NCBI GenBank assembly: GCA_016794145.1
Contig: JAEUKP010000017.1
Coordinates: forward strand, 62,001-126,000
Reading direction: 5' to 3'
Source of the DNA: Alphaproteobacteria bacterium
GTDB taxonomy: Bacteria > Pseudomonadota > Alphaproteobacteria > Micavibrionales > Micavibrionaceae
Length of the DNA stretch: 64,000 bases
In this document: positions 26,772 to 35,495 of the stretch, piece after piece
How positions within the stretch are numbered: position 1 is the stretch's first letter
Layout of the letters: each line of letters starts with the position of its first letter
Translations under genes and position numbers: made by a program
Notes under the pieces: generated by a model
Told to the model about the DNA's origin: nothing
Seen by the model: only the letters and a program-made list of their open reading frames with translations
Database searches by the model: none

Positions 26772-27349
26772 CAGTTGAAGCTGACTTTCTGGACCTGCCG
26801 ATCAGCCTCATTGTCCAGTTCAAAGAAAGGTTTTTTGGTGAATCCGAACCGCGCCGCGATCAAATTTCCAGGGAATTGATCTACCATCACGTTCAAATCA
26901 CGGGCGGCGCCGTTGTAATATCGCCGTGCCATTTGCAACTGGTTTTCAATCTCTGACAACTGCCCTTGCAGATTCACAAAGCTGCTGCTGGCTTGAAGCT
27001 GCGGATAATTTTCTGCCACCATCATAATGCCTGCCAATGCCTTGGTTATTCCGGCTTCGGCCACCAAACGATCATCGACCGATGTCGCCCCTTGCGCCCG
27101 CGCCCGCAACGCCGTGATATTTTCCAGCGTGCTTTTTTCGTGCTGCATATATCCCTTGACGGTTTCGATCAGGTTGGGAATCAAATCGGCACGACGTTTT
27201 AATTGCACATCAATGCCGCTAAACCCTTCTTCTGCCAACGTCTTTTTGGACACCAAGCCGTTATAAAGACTAATGACATAGAAAACGAAAGCGGCCACGA
27301 CCGCCAGAAAAATTCCAATCCCCATTCCGAGACCTCCCCATACAAGCAT
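26771..27349 (-). CDS. lemA: LemA family protein
   Basis: 192 residues. One N-terminal membrane helix (GLGMGIGIFLAVVAAFVFYVISL) is followed by the LemA helical bundle: YNGLVSKKTLAEEGFSGIDV, RRADLIPNLIETVKGYMQHE, ENYPQLQASSSFVNLQGQL and ARRYYNGAARDLNVMVDQFP. Family length and blocks are complete. LemA proteins are membrane-tethered with the bundle outside; their biochemical role is unsettled. First gene of a two-gene leftward operon with the DUF2207 protein. Its upstream gap holds a convergently placed small-RNA unit. Confidence 0.93.
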   Translation of the reverse strand: MLVWGGLGMGIGIFLAVVAAFVFYVISLYNGLVSKKTLAEEGFSGIDVQLKRRADLIPNLIETVKGYMQHEKSTLENITALRARAQGATSVDDRLVAEAGITKALAGIMMVAENYPQLQASSSFVNLQGQLSEIENQLQMARRYYNGAARDLNVMVDQFPGNLIAARFGFTKKPFFELDNEADRQVQKVSFN

Positions 27350-27740
27350 AATTCCAAAATTTTATTAAGATAAGACTAAAAACTGCCATCACTAAATCAG
27401 ACCTTATCTATTTTATAAATTCATAATCATTAAGTCCTGAGTCTCAGAACCTGTTCAACATGTTTTTTGGGCTCTTTCTGGTATCGCGATTGAAAGATAA
27501 AAGTCCTTTGTTGTCTAAAAATGCTTTTATAAGGCTACAAAACATCATGGGTGTTTAGATGGGGGCTTTAAATTTTACGGAAATACAAAGGGAAAGTATA
27601 TATTTTCATAAGTTTTGTAAGTTCAAATTTTATTATTTATTTTCAATGGGTTGTGAAAAATTTCTGAAAAAATAAATCGAAACTTCGTTTTTTTTTAATT
27701 TTATCTTGACATAGTCTAAAGTTATGGTTATAACGGGATC
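27350..27740 (+). promoter_or_regulatory. AT-rich gap with near-consensus promoter for the 27.7-kb small RNA
   Basis: No coding frame is convincing in this gap. On the plus strand TTGACA (27706-27711) and TATAAC (27729-27734) are separated by exactly 17 bases, the best sigma-70-type promoter seen in the window, predicting a start near 27741. The rest (27350-27700) is AT-rich, with homopolymer runs, and should contain the leftward lemA promoter, which I cannot place. Confidence 0.7.
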
Positions 27741-27913
27741 AACTCTAGAAAAATTCGGGCAAACGCAAGTAATAGACTAAAAGACCTAAAAAGGTCCCTG
27801 CCTGGTGTGTGATAAAAATTGTGTAATAAAAGATAAAACAAGATTTAAAGAGCTTTCTCCCCCCCAGAAGAAAGGCAGGTCTTTGAGATATCCTCAAGAC
27901 CTGTTTTCTTTTT
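27741..27913 (+). ncRNA. Candidate stand-alone small RNA (~170 nt) with C-rich loop
   Basis: The transcript runs from the promoter above to an intrinsic terminator, with no start codon plus ribosome site in it. Visible structure: hairpin GACCT-aaaa-AGGTC at 27783-27796; stem CTTTCT/AGAAAG (27853-27858 with 27869-27874) presenting a CCCCCCC loop; terminator stem at 27876-27903. The segment CCTGCCT at 27797-27803 can also pair with AGGCAGG at 27873-27879, giving an alternative fold that competes with the terminator arm. C-rich loops that can bind Shine-Dalgarno regions are known in alphaproteobacterial trans-acting sRNAs. It does not clearly match 6S, SRP, tmRNA or RNase P RNA. Confidence 0.6.
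27876..27913 (+). terminator. Intrinsic terminator of the 27.7-kb small RNA
   Basis: CAGGTCTT (27876-27883) pairs with AAGACCTG (27896-27903), with further GAG/CTC pairing inside, followed by TTTTCTTTTT at 27904-27913. The T-run lies only on the plus-strand side, so it serves the small RNA and not the leftward transporter gene whose stop overlaps it. Confidence 0.82.
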
Positions 27914-28799
27914 AAAGATCAGCCAAATATTTCCGGCGGTGATCCCACACCTGATAGGTCACCAGACTGGCGATCACAATTGCCATTCCAACATATTGCT
28001 CTGTTTTTAGAATTTCGCCGATCAACAAGGCCGAAAATATTGCCGCGAAGACAGGTTCCATTTTGTTATACAGGCTGAAATAAAAAGGCCCGACTTTGGC
28101 TATCCCATAAAACATGGCAACACTACCAAGGCCGCTTGTCCCGGCACAGAGTATGGCCCATCCCCATCCGGCCATGCTGTGCGGAAGAATGGGGGCTTGA
28201 TAAAGGGGTAAAAACAATAAAAACAGAAAAGCGCATAAAAACGTCTCGGCCCCCACCACCATCGGTGGCTTGCTTTTGGTGAGCTTCCCAAAAATATAAA
28301 GGCGTGATGCTGTGGCCCCAGCCCCCAACATGGCCAAGGCATAGCCAATAACCTCATTCGATGTTTTGGTATGCCACAAATCGACCACAAAGGTGAGTCC
28401 CACCAGACATGCCGCCGTTGTAACAAACAACCACGTATTGACCTCTACCTCGCCTTTGAACCACATAAAAAATAGTAACATTACCGTGCTGGTAAACAGC
28501 AAAATAATGGTTACGGGGCCCGGTAAATAGACCAAAGACCATAAAATTCCGACAATCGAAAGGGCCTGAATAAATCCACTTCTTAACGCAATCGCTGCGT
28601 CCTTTTTGTTGGCGAACAATCTCTGTTTGCTTGTTAAGCACAGGCCCGCCATAGACAGGCCACGAATGAAGGTTGTCAGCAAAATAATGAAAACACTGTT
28701 CGCTCCATCGGCGTAGGCCCCACGCGCCGCAGGGGGATAAAACCCGAACAAGATAGATGCCGACAAAATAATCAGAACGCGTTTTAATGTTTCAGACAT
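27912..28799 (-). CDS. EamA/DMT-superfamily transporter
   Basis: 295 residues with ten hydrophobic helices in two five-helix halves, the EamA arrangement. Recognisable are the Pro-rich first helix, the charged loop after helix 3, and the second-half motif YNKMEPVFAAIFSALLIGEIL (the family PxxAxxxxxxxLGE pattern). Members export metabolites or amino acids; the substrate is unknown. It ends within the terminator of the opposite-strand small RNA and starts nine bases after the phosphomannomutase gene, so the two are likely co-transcribed. Confidence 0.87.
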   Translation of the reverse strand: MSETLKRVLIILSASILFGFYPPAARGAYADGANSVFIILLTTFIRGLSMAGLCLTSKQRLFANKKDAAIALRSGFIQALSIVGILWSLVYLPGPVTIILLFTSTVMLLFFMWFKGEVEVNTWLFVTTAACLVGLTFVVDLWHTKTSNEVIGYALAMLGAGATASRLYIFGKLTKSKPPMVVGAETFLCAFLFLLFLPLYQAPILPHSMAGWGWAILCAGTSGLGSVAMFYGIAKVGPFYFSLYNKMEPVFAAIFSALLIGEILKTEQYVGMAIVIASLVTYQVWDHRRKYLADL

Positions 28800-28808
28800 A
28801 GGGGCCTA

Positions 28809-30299
28809 CTATGCCGATAATTTTAATGTCTGGTCATAGGCCCCGACCTCGGGGAAAGTGGCCAGTGTTGCGTTGATAATCTCGAACACCTCCACCATCC
28901 GGGCTTCGGACACGGGGCTTTCCACCACCACCACCAAGGATGGTTTGTTCGAGGAGGCACGAATGACTCCCCAGCTTCCGTCTTCGAATGTAAATCGAAC
29001 GCCGTTCACAGTTACAACATCAATGATTCTCTGGCCATTAAATTGGTGGCCGCTTGCCTGATAGGACTCAAAAATTTTTATGACTTTATCAATGATTTCA
29101 TATTTGATTTCATCCGGGCAAAATGGTGCCATTGTTGGTGACCCCCACGTTTTGGGTAGATCGTTTTTTAAATCCCATAAAGACTTTTGAGGATTTCTGT
29201 CCATCAAACGAGCGATTGCAATCGCAGTCATAATTCCGTCATCATATCCGCGGCCAATTGGGGTATTAAAAAAGTAATGACCAGATTTTTCAAATCCGGC
29301 CAGAGCGCCGATTTCATGAACACGCCGTTTCATATAAGAGTGGCCTGTCTTCCAATAATCTGTTTTTGCGCCATTGGCTTTTAAAATTGGATCTATTGCA
29401 TAAATACCTGTTGATTTAACATCGGCAACAAAGGTCGCATTCTTATGAAGTACGGATAAATCCCGCGCGAGAATGACCCCCATTTTATCGGCAAAAATTT
29501 CTTCGCCTGTGTTGTCAACCACACCGCAGCGATCACCATCCCCATCAAATCCAAATCCTAAATCAGCACCTGTTTCTATAACTTTTGCACTTAATGCATG
29601 AAGCATTTCCAAATCTTCGGGATTGGGGTTGTAATGCGGGAAGGTATAATCAAGGGTGCAATCCATCTCAATCACATCACATCCTATTTCCCGCAAGGCA
29701 TCAGGCGCATAAGCACCCGCCGTCCCATTTCCGCAGGCGACAACAGCTTTCAATCGACGGGAAATTTTACCATCTTTCGTTAGGTCACGAATGTAGCGTG
29801 ATTTCATATCTTCTATATACTCGTATGAACCCATTTCTTTATAAAAGGATCCTGTTTGGATAATATCTTTAAGGCGATTGATCTCTGTCGGGCCAAAAGT
29901 CAAAGGCCGGCTTGTCCCCATTTTAACACCCGTCCACCCATTTTCATTATGACTGGCTGTTACCATCGCAACGGCCATGGATTCTAATTCAAATTGTGAG
30001 AAATAAGCAGTAGGAGAGAGAGCCAGCCCAATATCCTTAACGTCACAGCCTGCAGTTATCAAGCCAAGCATCAATGCATTTTTGATTGTTGCGCTGTAAG
30101 ATCGATAATCATGTCCTACCACAATTCTTGGTGGGACACCCGTTTCACGCATGAAGGTCCCAAGCGCTTGCCCTAGGGACTGAATGCCACGAAGATTGAT
30201 ATGATCCGGATAAATCCACCGTACATCATATTCACGGAAACCGGTTTGCGAAATAACAACTTCGCGCTCGAATTGCTCTGTGTTTGGCTTTGCTGACAT
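28809..30299 (-). CDS. Phosphomannomutase/phosphoglucomutase
   Basis: The start is chosen at ATG 30299 (MSAKPNTEQF), because GGGA lies eight bases upstream; in-frame Mets as far up as 30365 lack ribosome sites. 496 residues with the alpha-D-phosphohexomutase layout: phosphoserine loop TASHNENGWTG, metal loop GFGFDGDGDRCG, substrate loop FEKSGHYFF and the C-terminal phosphate site RASSNKP. It interconverts hexose 1- and 6-phosphates, supplying sugar nucleotides for surface polysaccharide. mucR and rfbB nearby fit that theme. Confidence 0.93.
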   Translation of the reverse strand: MSAKPNTEQFEREVVISQTGFREYDVRWIYPDHINLRGIQSLGQALGTFMRETGVPPRIVVGHDYRSYSATIKNALMLGLITAGCDVKDIGLALSPTAYFSQFELESMAVAMVTASHNENGWTGVKMGTSRPLTFGPTEINRLKDIIQTGSFYKEMGSYEYIEDMKSRYIRDLTKDGKISRRLKAVVACGNGTAGAYAPDALREIGCDVIEMDCTLDYTFPHYNPNPEDLEMLHALSAKVIETGADLGFGFDGDGDRCGVVDNTGEEIFADKMGVILARDLSVLHKNATFVADVKSTGIYAIDPILKANGAKTDYWKTGHSYMKRRVHEIGALAGFEKSGHYFFNTPIGRGYDDGIMTAIAIARLMDRNPQKSLWDLKNDLPKTWGSPTMAPFCPDEIKYEIIDKVIKIFESYQASGHQFNGQRIIDVVTVNGVRFTFEDGSWGVIRASSNKPSLVVVVESPVSEARMVEVFEIINATLATFPEVGAYDQTLKLSA

Positions 30300-30433
30300 G
30301 GTTTGATCCCGCTGGTACATGTGGATAGTCTTTAAATTCATAGTGATATTTAGATGATTTTTCAAGATCTTGTTGTTTTATTGGACAAATACTGTGTAGA
30401 ATGAACCAATATCAAGTAAAAAGGGCTAAAAAC

Positions 30434-30865
30434 ATGCCAGATACTCCAAAGCACGCTGATTTACTATCATTGACCACGCAGATTGTTGCGGCACACCTCT
30501 CTCATAATTCAGTTCCGACGATTGAAATTCCAGGGTTGATTGATCGCGTTTATAAAAGCCTGTCAAGCCTTGGAGGTGATACGCCATCCCAAGCTTCTAG
30601 CACTGAGCGCCCGCAACCTGCTGTCCCAATTCGGAAGTCTGTTATGCCGGATTACATCATTTGCCTTGAAGATGGCAAAAAATTGAAGATGTTAAAGCGA
30701 CATTTAAAAACCGCTTACGGAATGACACCGGAACAATATCGTGAACGATGGGGGCTTTCTAATGATTATCCGATGGTTGCCCCAAACTATGCAAAGACGC
30801 GTAGCCGTCTTGCAAAAGATATTGGTTTGGGAACAGGGAAGTCGAAAGAGACTCCACGCAAATGA
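30434..30865 (+). CDS. MucR/Ros-family transcriptional regulator
   Basis: The start at 30434 (MPDTPKHADLLSLTTQIVAA) matches the family; the longer frame from 30401 adds 11 residues. 143 residues: an N-terminal oligomerisation helix pair, a Pro/Ser linker, and the DNA-binding core SVMPDYIICLEDGKKLKMLK, followed by HLKTAYGMTPEQYRERWGL. Of the Ros zinc ligands, Cys77 and His90 remain, the second Cys is Asp80, and the second His is missing (LKTAYG). The domain therefore probably binds little or no zinc, as in some MucR relatives. MucR proteins control exopolysaccharide, motility and cell-cycle genes. Confidence 0.9.
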   Translation: MPDTPKHADLLSLTTQIVAAHLSHNSVPTIEIPGLIDRVYKSLSSLGGDTPSQASSTERPQPAVPIRKSVMPDYIICLEDGKKLKMLKRHLKTAYGMTPEQYRERWGLSNDYPMVAPNYAKTRSRLAKDIGLGTGKSKETPRK

Positions 30866-31010
30866 ATCTAATCACTTGAGTTTATATGGATCCTATTGAT
30901 CTCAAAATCAGCTTTTTTGTCCTTTATCAATTATATTTGATTAAGGCAGATTAAGTCTCAGCAACTAGCCAGGATAGAGACATGTATTATAAAAATACAA
31001 AGGATATATC

Positions 31011-32021
31011 ATGAGAATTATTGTAACAGGCGGTTCTGGTTTTATTGGTACAAATCTTGTTCATTATTTATTAAAATCAGGTCATCAAGTGACCAACATA
31101 GATAAGTTGACCTACGCGGCTAATCCTGAAACGCATGCTTTGTTTTCTAACCACCCTCACTATAGTTTTTATCAAATTGATTTGTGTCGTCCGGAAAGAT
31201 TAGATCGTATTTTCTCTGTGTTTCAACCAGATGCGGTGATGCATCTTGCGGCGGAATCCCACGTCGATCGTTCAATTGATGGGCCGAGAGAGTTTATCCA
31301 AACGAATATTATCGGAACCTATAATTTATTGAATGCTGCGTTATCATATTGGCGGAGCCTTTCGCCAGAAAGCAAAGATCGATTCCGGTTTCACCATATT
31401 TCAACTGATGAGGTTTACGGGTCATTGGGTGAGGAAGGACTCTTCACAGAGACAACTCCTTACAGTCCCAACTCTCCTTACTCCGCAAGTAAAGCAAGCT
31501 CTGATCATCTTGTGAATGCCTGGCATGAGACATATGGGCTTCCGACATTGATTTCAAATTGTTCCAATAATTATGGCCCTTATCAATTTCCTGAGAAATT
31601 GATTCCGCTTGTTATTATTAAATGTCTTTCAGAACAGGAATTACCAGTTTATGGAGATGGTCAAAATATAAGAGATTGGTTGTATGTGGAAGATCATGTG
31701 TCAGCATTGTTAACCGTTTTAACTCGTGGAGAGGTTGGTAGATCTTACAATATTGGAGGGAATGAGGAACATACAAATATAGATATTGTGACCCGTATTT
31801 GTCAGACCCTAGATAATCTAAATCCTCCTAAGACTGTTAAAAACAGGACAGATCTTATCCGCTTTGTAAAAGACCGGCCTGGGCATGACCGCAGATATGC
31901 GATTGATGCAAGCCGTATTCGAACAGAGTTGTTATGGTCCCCCGAGGAGTCATTTGAAACAGGTCTTAATAAAACAATTAGATGGTATCTTGATCATGAA
32001 TCATGGTGGAAAAGATTATAG
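31011..32021 (+). CDS. rfbB: dTDP-glucose 4,6-dehydratase
   Basis: 336 residues. NAD-binding GGSGFIG at residues 7-13; [12 protein letters not shown]; catalytic TDEVYGSLG with the Asp-Glu pair; the [12 protein letters not shown]yr-xxx-Lys motif; [15 protein letters not shown]; and [12 protein letters not shown]. This is the RmlB/RfbB signature set, making dTDP-4-keto-6-deoxyglucose for surface sugars. AAAGGA seven bases before the ATG is the ribosome site. The other rml genes are not in the window, so the gene is separated from its usual partners. Confidence 0.95.
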   Translation: MRIIVTGGSGFIGTNLVHYLLKSGHQVTNIDKLTYAANPETHALFSNHPHYSFYQIDLCRPERLDRIFSVFQPDAVMHLAAESHVDRSIDGPREFIQTNIIGTYNLLNAALSYWRSLSPESKDRFRFHHISTDEVYGSLGEEGLFTETTPYSPNSPYSASKASSDHLVNAWHETYGLPTLISNCSNNYGPYQFPEKLIPLVIIKCLSEQELPVYGDGQNIRDWLYVEDHVSALLTVLTRGEVGRSYNIGGNEEHTNIDIVTRICQTLDNLNPPKTVKNRTDLIRFVKDRPGHDRRYAIDASRIRTELLWSPEESFETGLNKTIRWYLDHESWWKRL

Positions 32022-32196
32022 GTAGAAGAAACTATAATGTAAAACGGGGACACGACTTTATTCTATTGCAAAGCGAGTGAGTAAGCAGTTATTACCAATA
32101 TATGATAAACTGATGATTTAGTATCCTCTCATAACGCTGATGGAATAATTCGCGCTTTGATCTCCCTGTTTTCGTGCACTCATAAAAGCATAACAG

Positions 32197-33060
32197 CTAT
32201 TGCGCCACTATGCTTTGTGCATGGATTAATGGCTCTGGGTAGTGTAGATCTTCAGCGAATTTTTTCTCTACCGCAGTTTCATTTTCAACCATTGCAAGCA
32301 TTTTCGAAACATCTCGGTGAATGGCTGAGTAAAGAGGTCTCATAAGTTTTGGAATAATATTTTCTACTTCATGTAAATCAATCATAATTGGAAGACGCAA
32401 TCCCCGATGATCCAATCCTTCACCAATTTGTACAGCCGGAACAGAGTGGCGTTCTAGGTTTTTTAAGAGCCTTGGCTCAACAATTGCAAAAAGATAACGG
32501 ATACCTTGCTGTTTCGCTGTTGCAATAACGCCTAGATAAAGTGAAACCAAAGCACAAGAAGAATTTCGATTTCCATATTTCTTAGTGAGGCCAGCCTTAG
32601 ATTTATGGCGCCCGATATGACGGTAATTACGATCAATCGCAAGGCGAGAAACTTCTGCGTATTTATGACCGCTACTCTTGATGATTGACATGAGCTGACG
32701 GTTTAATCCGTTTTTGCAATGATGTTCAAACGGCATATGATAGTGATTTCCTGCATGTTCACCATGCACGAGTCTAACGCAGCCGATATAGGATTTATTC
32801 GTCCGGCTATAAACAACCATTTGGGTTGAGTGATGATCGTACTGATCTTTTTCGACCCCGTCTGGGTTATGGTCTTCATAATTCAGTTCTGCACAATAAA
32901 CATTGTGGCGGACCTTATGCGCATGATGTTGAAGTTCTGCGGTAACCGCAGGCAAGACCTGATATCCATGAGTCATCAAGTTAAAGTATTCTTTTATATC
33001 ATTCAAATAACCAAGATATCGGGACAAGAACGGCCCCTGACGCGTTTTCTCAGTTCCCAT
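32197..33060 (-). CDS. PEP-CTERM/exosortase-associated acyltransferase (AHL-synthase-like)
   Basis: 287 residues. The pattern VRHNVYCAELNYEDHNPDGVEKDQYD, then GCVRLVHG, the conserved EVSRLAI and the MEP-like FAIVEPRLLKNLERH matches the exosortase-associated acyltransferase family (TIGR03694 type), a branch of the LuxI-like GNAT fold. LuxI features retained are the E-x-R-type EVSR block and the R residue after YxxR. The product of the family is not known. The gene is transcribed away from the devBCA-thiF operon, with a 210-base shared region of palindromes. No exosortase is visible nearby. Confidence 0.78.
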   Translation of the reverse strand: MGTEKTRQGPFLSRYLGYLNDIKEYFNLMTHGYQVLPAVTAELQHHAHKVRHNVYCAELNYEDHNPDGVEKDQYDHHSTQMVVYSRTNKSYIGCVRLVHGEHAGNHYHMPFEHHCKNGLNRQLMSIIKSSGHKYAEVSRLAIDRNYRHIGRHKSKAGLTKKYGNRNSSCALVSLYLGVIATAKQQGIRYLFAIVEPRLLKNLERHSVPAVQIGEGLDHRGLRLPIMIDLHEVENIIPKLMRPLYSAIHRDVSKMLAMVENETAVEKKFAEDLHYPEPLIHAQSIVAQ

Positions 33061-33270
33061 GACTACACCACCTTTAAAAAATTCCTCTAAACACGCAGAT
33101 GATCTGCAATGTTCCCCTCAATATGTTAATCGTAACATGTATTTCGTAAATTAATCCTTTATATTGTGCTGAATTTGTTACAAAATGTTTTTGCGTTAAT
33201 AAATAGAAAGGAATTTATGTTACCTTCAGGAAGTCCGGTCCTTCATAACCCCATTCAGGGAGAAACAAAT
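33061..33270. promoter_or_regulatory. Divergent promoter region with three palindromes
   Basis: Between the acyltransferase and devB starts lie three short perfect palindromes: GCAGAT-g-ATCTGC (33095-33107), ATGTTA-atcg-TAACAT (33123-33138) and TTTGT-t-ACAAA (33174-33184). None is followed by a T-run, so operator sites are more likely than terminators. The ATGTTA dyad has the half-site layout of LuxR- or TetR-type operators. Two ribosome sites occur near devB: AAAGGA before 33217 and AGGGAG before 33271. Confidence 0.45.
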
Positions 33271-34311
33271 ATGATCCCATCTGCCAAGTTCTTTACTTTG
33301 ATATTAATCTTTCTAGGATCATTCATAACGCTCTTTTTCTGTGCGTCTGTTCCCTTAAGGGCTGAAAACGCAGAGGTCAAACTATCTGACCGCGACCTGA
33401 AACCAATTGGTGCCCTTGCGTGGATTGAACCGAAATCAAGAGTTCTAAAAATAGGGGCTCCGAATCCCTTGGAGGGAGCCCGGGTTGCGCGTTTGGATGT
33501 TGGAGAGGGGGATCTTGTTCAAAAAGGTCAGATTTTAGGGGTCTTTTCAACATATGATAGGAATAAATCCTCTTATGAGGCCGCGGAGGCAAATTTAAAA
33601 CTGGCTCTTGCAACTCTTGAGAAAGTAAAAACCGGAAATAGAAAGAGCGATATCTTATCGCAAAAACAGACGGTTGTTTCGCTCCGCGTTGACGAGGATG
33701 CGGCAAAAAAAGAATTCTTACGCTTGGAAAACTTGTATCAAGCTCAATTGAGCTCTAAATCCCAATACGATACTGCAAAAGCGAATTACGGTCGGTTGTC
33801 CGCACAAAGAAAAGCGGCTGAGGCAAGTTTAGAGAGCCTTGAGAATGTTCGACCAGATGATTTAGCGATTGCAGAATCTCAGGTGTCTGTGGCACGATCA
33901 GAGGTTGATGTGGCCAAGGCAAATCTGGATCTATCTGCAATTATTGCGCCTATAGATGGAACAATCATTACGATCTATGCGCGGAGCTCTGAATCTGTTG
34001 GGGATAATGGTATTCTTGATATAGCAGATTTAAATGTTATGGATGCGGTCGCAGAAGTTGATGAAAATGATATTCTAAGAGTTCAAAAAGGCCAGAAAGC
34101 GAAAATATCCATTCCTGGTCTTGAAAATGAATTCGATGGGGTCGTTCGTGAGGTTGGCGGACAAATCAAAAGAAATTCTGTTCTCGATTTTAATTCCAGT
34201 CAAATTCTGGATACAAGGGTTGTCGAGGTTCGTATCGAACTTGATCGATCACAAAACGGAATTACTGGACGTCTTATTAATAAGAAAGCAAGAGCAAGAA
34301 TTATTCCATGA
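33271..34311 (+). CDS. DevB-like ABC exporter membrane-fusion protein
   Basis: The start is set at ATG 33271, eight bases after AGGGAG; ATG 33217 with AAAGGA is an alternative adding 18 residues. An N-terminal membrane anchor (KFFTLILIFLGSFITLFFC) precedes a lipoyl-like half-motif (GARVARLDVGEGDLVQKGQIL), a long coiled coil at about 85-210 and the return half (LSAIIAPIDGTIITIYARSSE). HlyD/DevB adaptors link inner-membrane ABC permeases to the outer membrane. The stop overlaps the devC start by ATGA, indicating tight coupling. Confidence 0.88.
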   Translation: MIPSAKFFTLILIFLGSFITLFFCASVPLRAENAEVKLSDRDLKPIGALAWIEPKSRVLKIGAPNPLEGARVARLDVGEGDLVQKGQILGVFSTYDRNKSSYEAAEANLKLALATLEKVKTGNRKSDILSQKQTVVSLRVDEDAAKKEFLRLENLYQAQLSSKSQYDTAKANYGRLSAQRKAAEASLESLENVRPDDLAIAESQVSVARSEVDVAKANLDLSAIIAPIDGTIITIYARSSESVGDNGILDIADLNVMDAVAEVDENDILRVQKGQKAKISIPGLENEFDGVVREVGGQIKRNSVLDFNSSQILDTRVVEVRIELDRSQNGITGRLINKKARARIIP

Positions 34312-35495
34312 TCAGTCCAAACAGAGCACATAAACTTTTTCCTTTCGCATTCCTTTTGGCGTGGAGGCAATTATGGCATGATAAAGTCAGATTTTTAACA
34401 GCAATTTGTGGCGTTAGCTTCGCGTGTTTGCTTGTGTTTATGCAGATTGGGTTCAAAAATGCATTATTTGAGAGCGCAACATTGCTTCAGAGAACAATGA
34501 CGGGAGATTTATATTTACAACATACACAGTCAGAGGCTCTTTGGAGGCTTGTATCTTTTCCAAGACAAAACTTATACAGAGCCCTCTCGGTTGATGGTGT
34601 CGAGAATCTTACATCTCTTTATGTCTCACAGGCCCCCTGGAAGAATCCTGAAACAGGGGTCAATAGAACAGCTCTTATTCTTGGGATCGATCCTCAATCC
34701 AATGTATATCCTTTGCCTGGGTTAGATAGCCAGAGAAATATCTTGCGTATGAGAGATACTGTACTCTTTGACGAAAGGTCACGGCCAGAATTTGGAAAGG
34801 TTGTCGATCTTTTGAAAGCTCATAAAGAGTTTCCGGTTGAGATTGGGGGGCATCGCCTGGATGTTGTCGGAACTTTTCAAATGGGAATTACATTTTCTGC
34901 AGATGGAAATTTGCTTGTAAATGATACAACATTTTTCAAAATTTTTCCGATGAAATCACAGGCCGGGGTTGATATCGGGATTATTAGTTTGAAACCCGGG
35001 GCAGATATACAAAAGATCAAAACAGAAATCAGAAACATATTGCCGGATGATATTGAGGTATTAACGCGGTCTGAGTATATTGAAAGCGAAAAAGCATATT
35101 GGAATAACCTGACTCCTATCGGGTATATTTTTAACTTTGGTGTCATTATGGGTCTTTTCGTTGGGCTTGTGATTGTGTATCAGGTTTTGTTCAACGATAT
35201 TGCAAATCATCTTCATGAATATGCCACCTTAAAAGCGATGGGATATAATAACGGATATTTTGTAAGAGTTGTGATGTCTGCCGCGTTTATCCTTGTTATT
35301 TCGGGATTTATACCTGGTTGGTTTATATCTGCAAGTCTTTATAAAATTGTTGAAAAATCAATTTTCATCGAAATGAATCTAACTTTTTTTAAAGTTGCAA
35401 CCACCTTCTCATTGATTGCAATGATGTGTTTTATTTCGGCTTTCCTAGCCGTCCGTAAATTAAAATCAGCAAGCCCTGTGGATGTATTCCAATGA
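34308..35495 (+). CDS. DevC-like ABC exporter permease
   Basis: 395 residues. One N-terminal helix (FLTAICGVSFACLLVFMQIGF), a large periplasmic domain of about 220 residues, and three C-terminal helices (FNFGVIMGLFVGLVIVYQVLF and two more), the MacB/FtsX-type layout of the DevC family. The phrase HLHEYATLKAMGYNNGYFVRVV is the family coupling-helix region. It works with the DevA ATPase and DevB adaptor; DevBCA of cyanobacteria exports glycolipids. The gene overlaps both neighbours by four bases. Confidence 0.9.
   Translation: MISPNRAHKLFPFAFLLAWRQLWHDKVRFLTAICGVSFACLLVFMQIGFKNALFESATLLQRTMTGDLYLQHTQSEALWRLVSFPRQNLYRALSVDGVENLTSLYVSQAPWKNPETGVNRTALILGIDPQSNVYPLPGLDSQRNILRMRDTVLFDERSRPEFGKVVDLLKAHKEFPVEIGGHRLDVVGTFQMGITFSADGNLLVNDTTFFKIFPMKSQAGVDIGIISLKPGADIQKIKTEIRNILPDDIEVLTRSEYIESEKAYWNNLTPIGYIFNFGVIMGLFVGLVIVYQVLFNDIANHLHEYATLKAMGYNNGYFVRVVMSAAFILVISGFIPGWFISASLYKIVEKSIFIEMNLTFFKVATTFSLIAMMCFISAFLAVRKLKSASPVDVFQ

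Noticed and set aside
27741..27913. 6S RNA, SRP RNA or tmRNA
   Set aside because: I could not see the 6S closing stem and bubble, the SRP tetraloop region or a tRNA-like end, so the transcript is kept as an unnamed small RNA.
32197..33060. Classical LuxI quorum-sensing synthase
   Set aside because: The motif pattern fits the exosortase-associated acyltransferase branch better, and no luxR-type regulator gene is adjacent.
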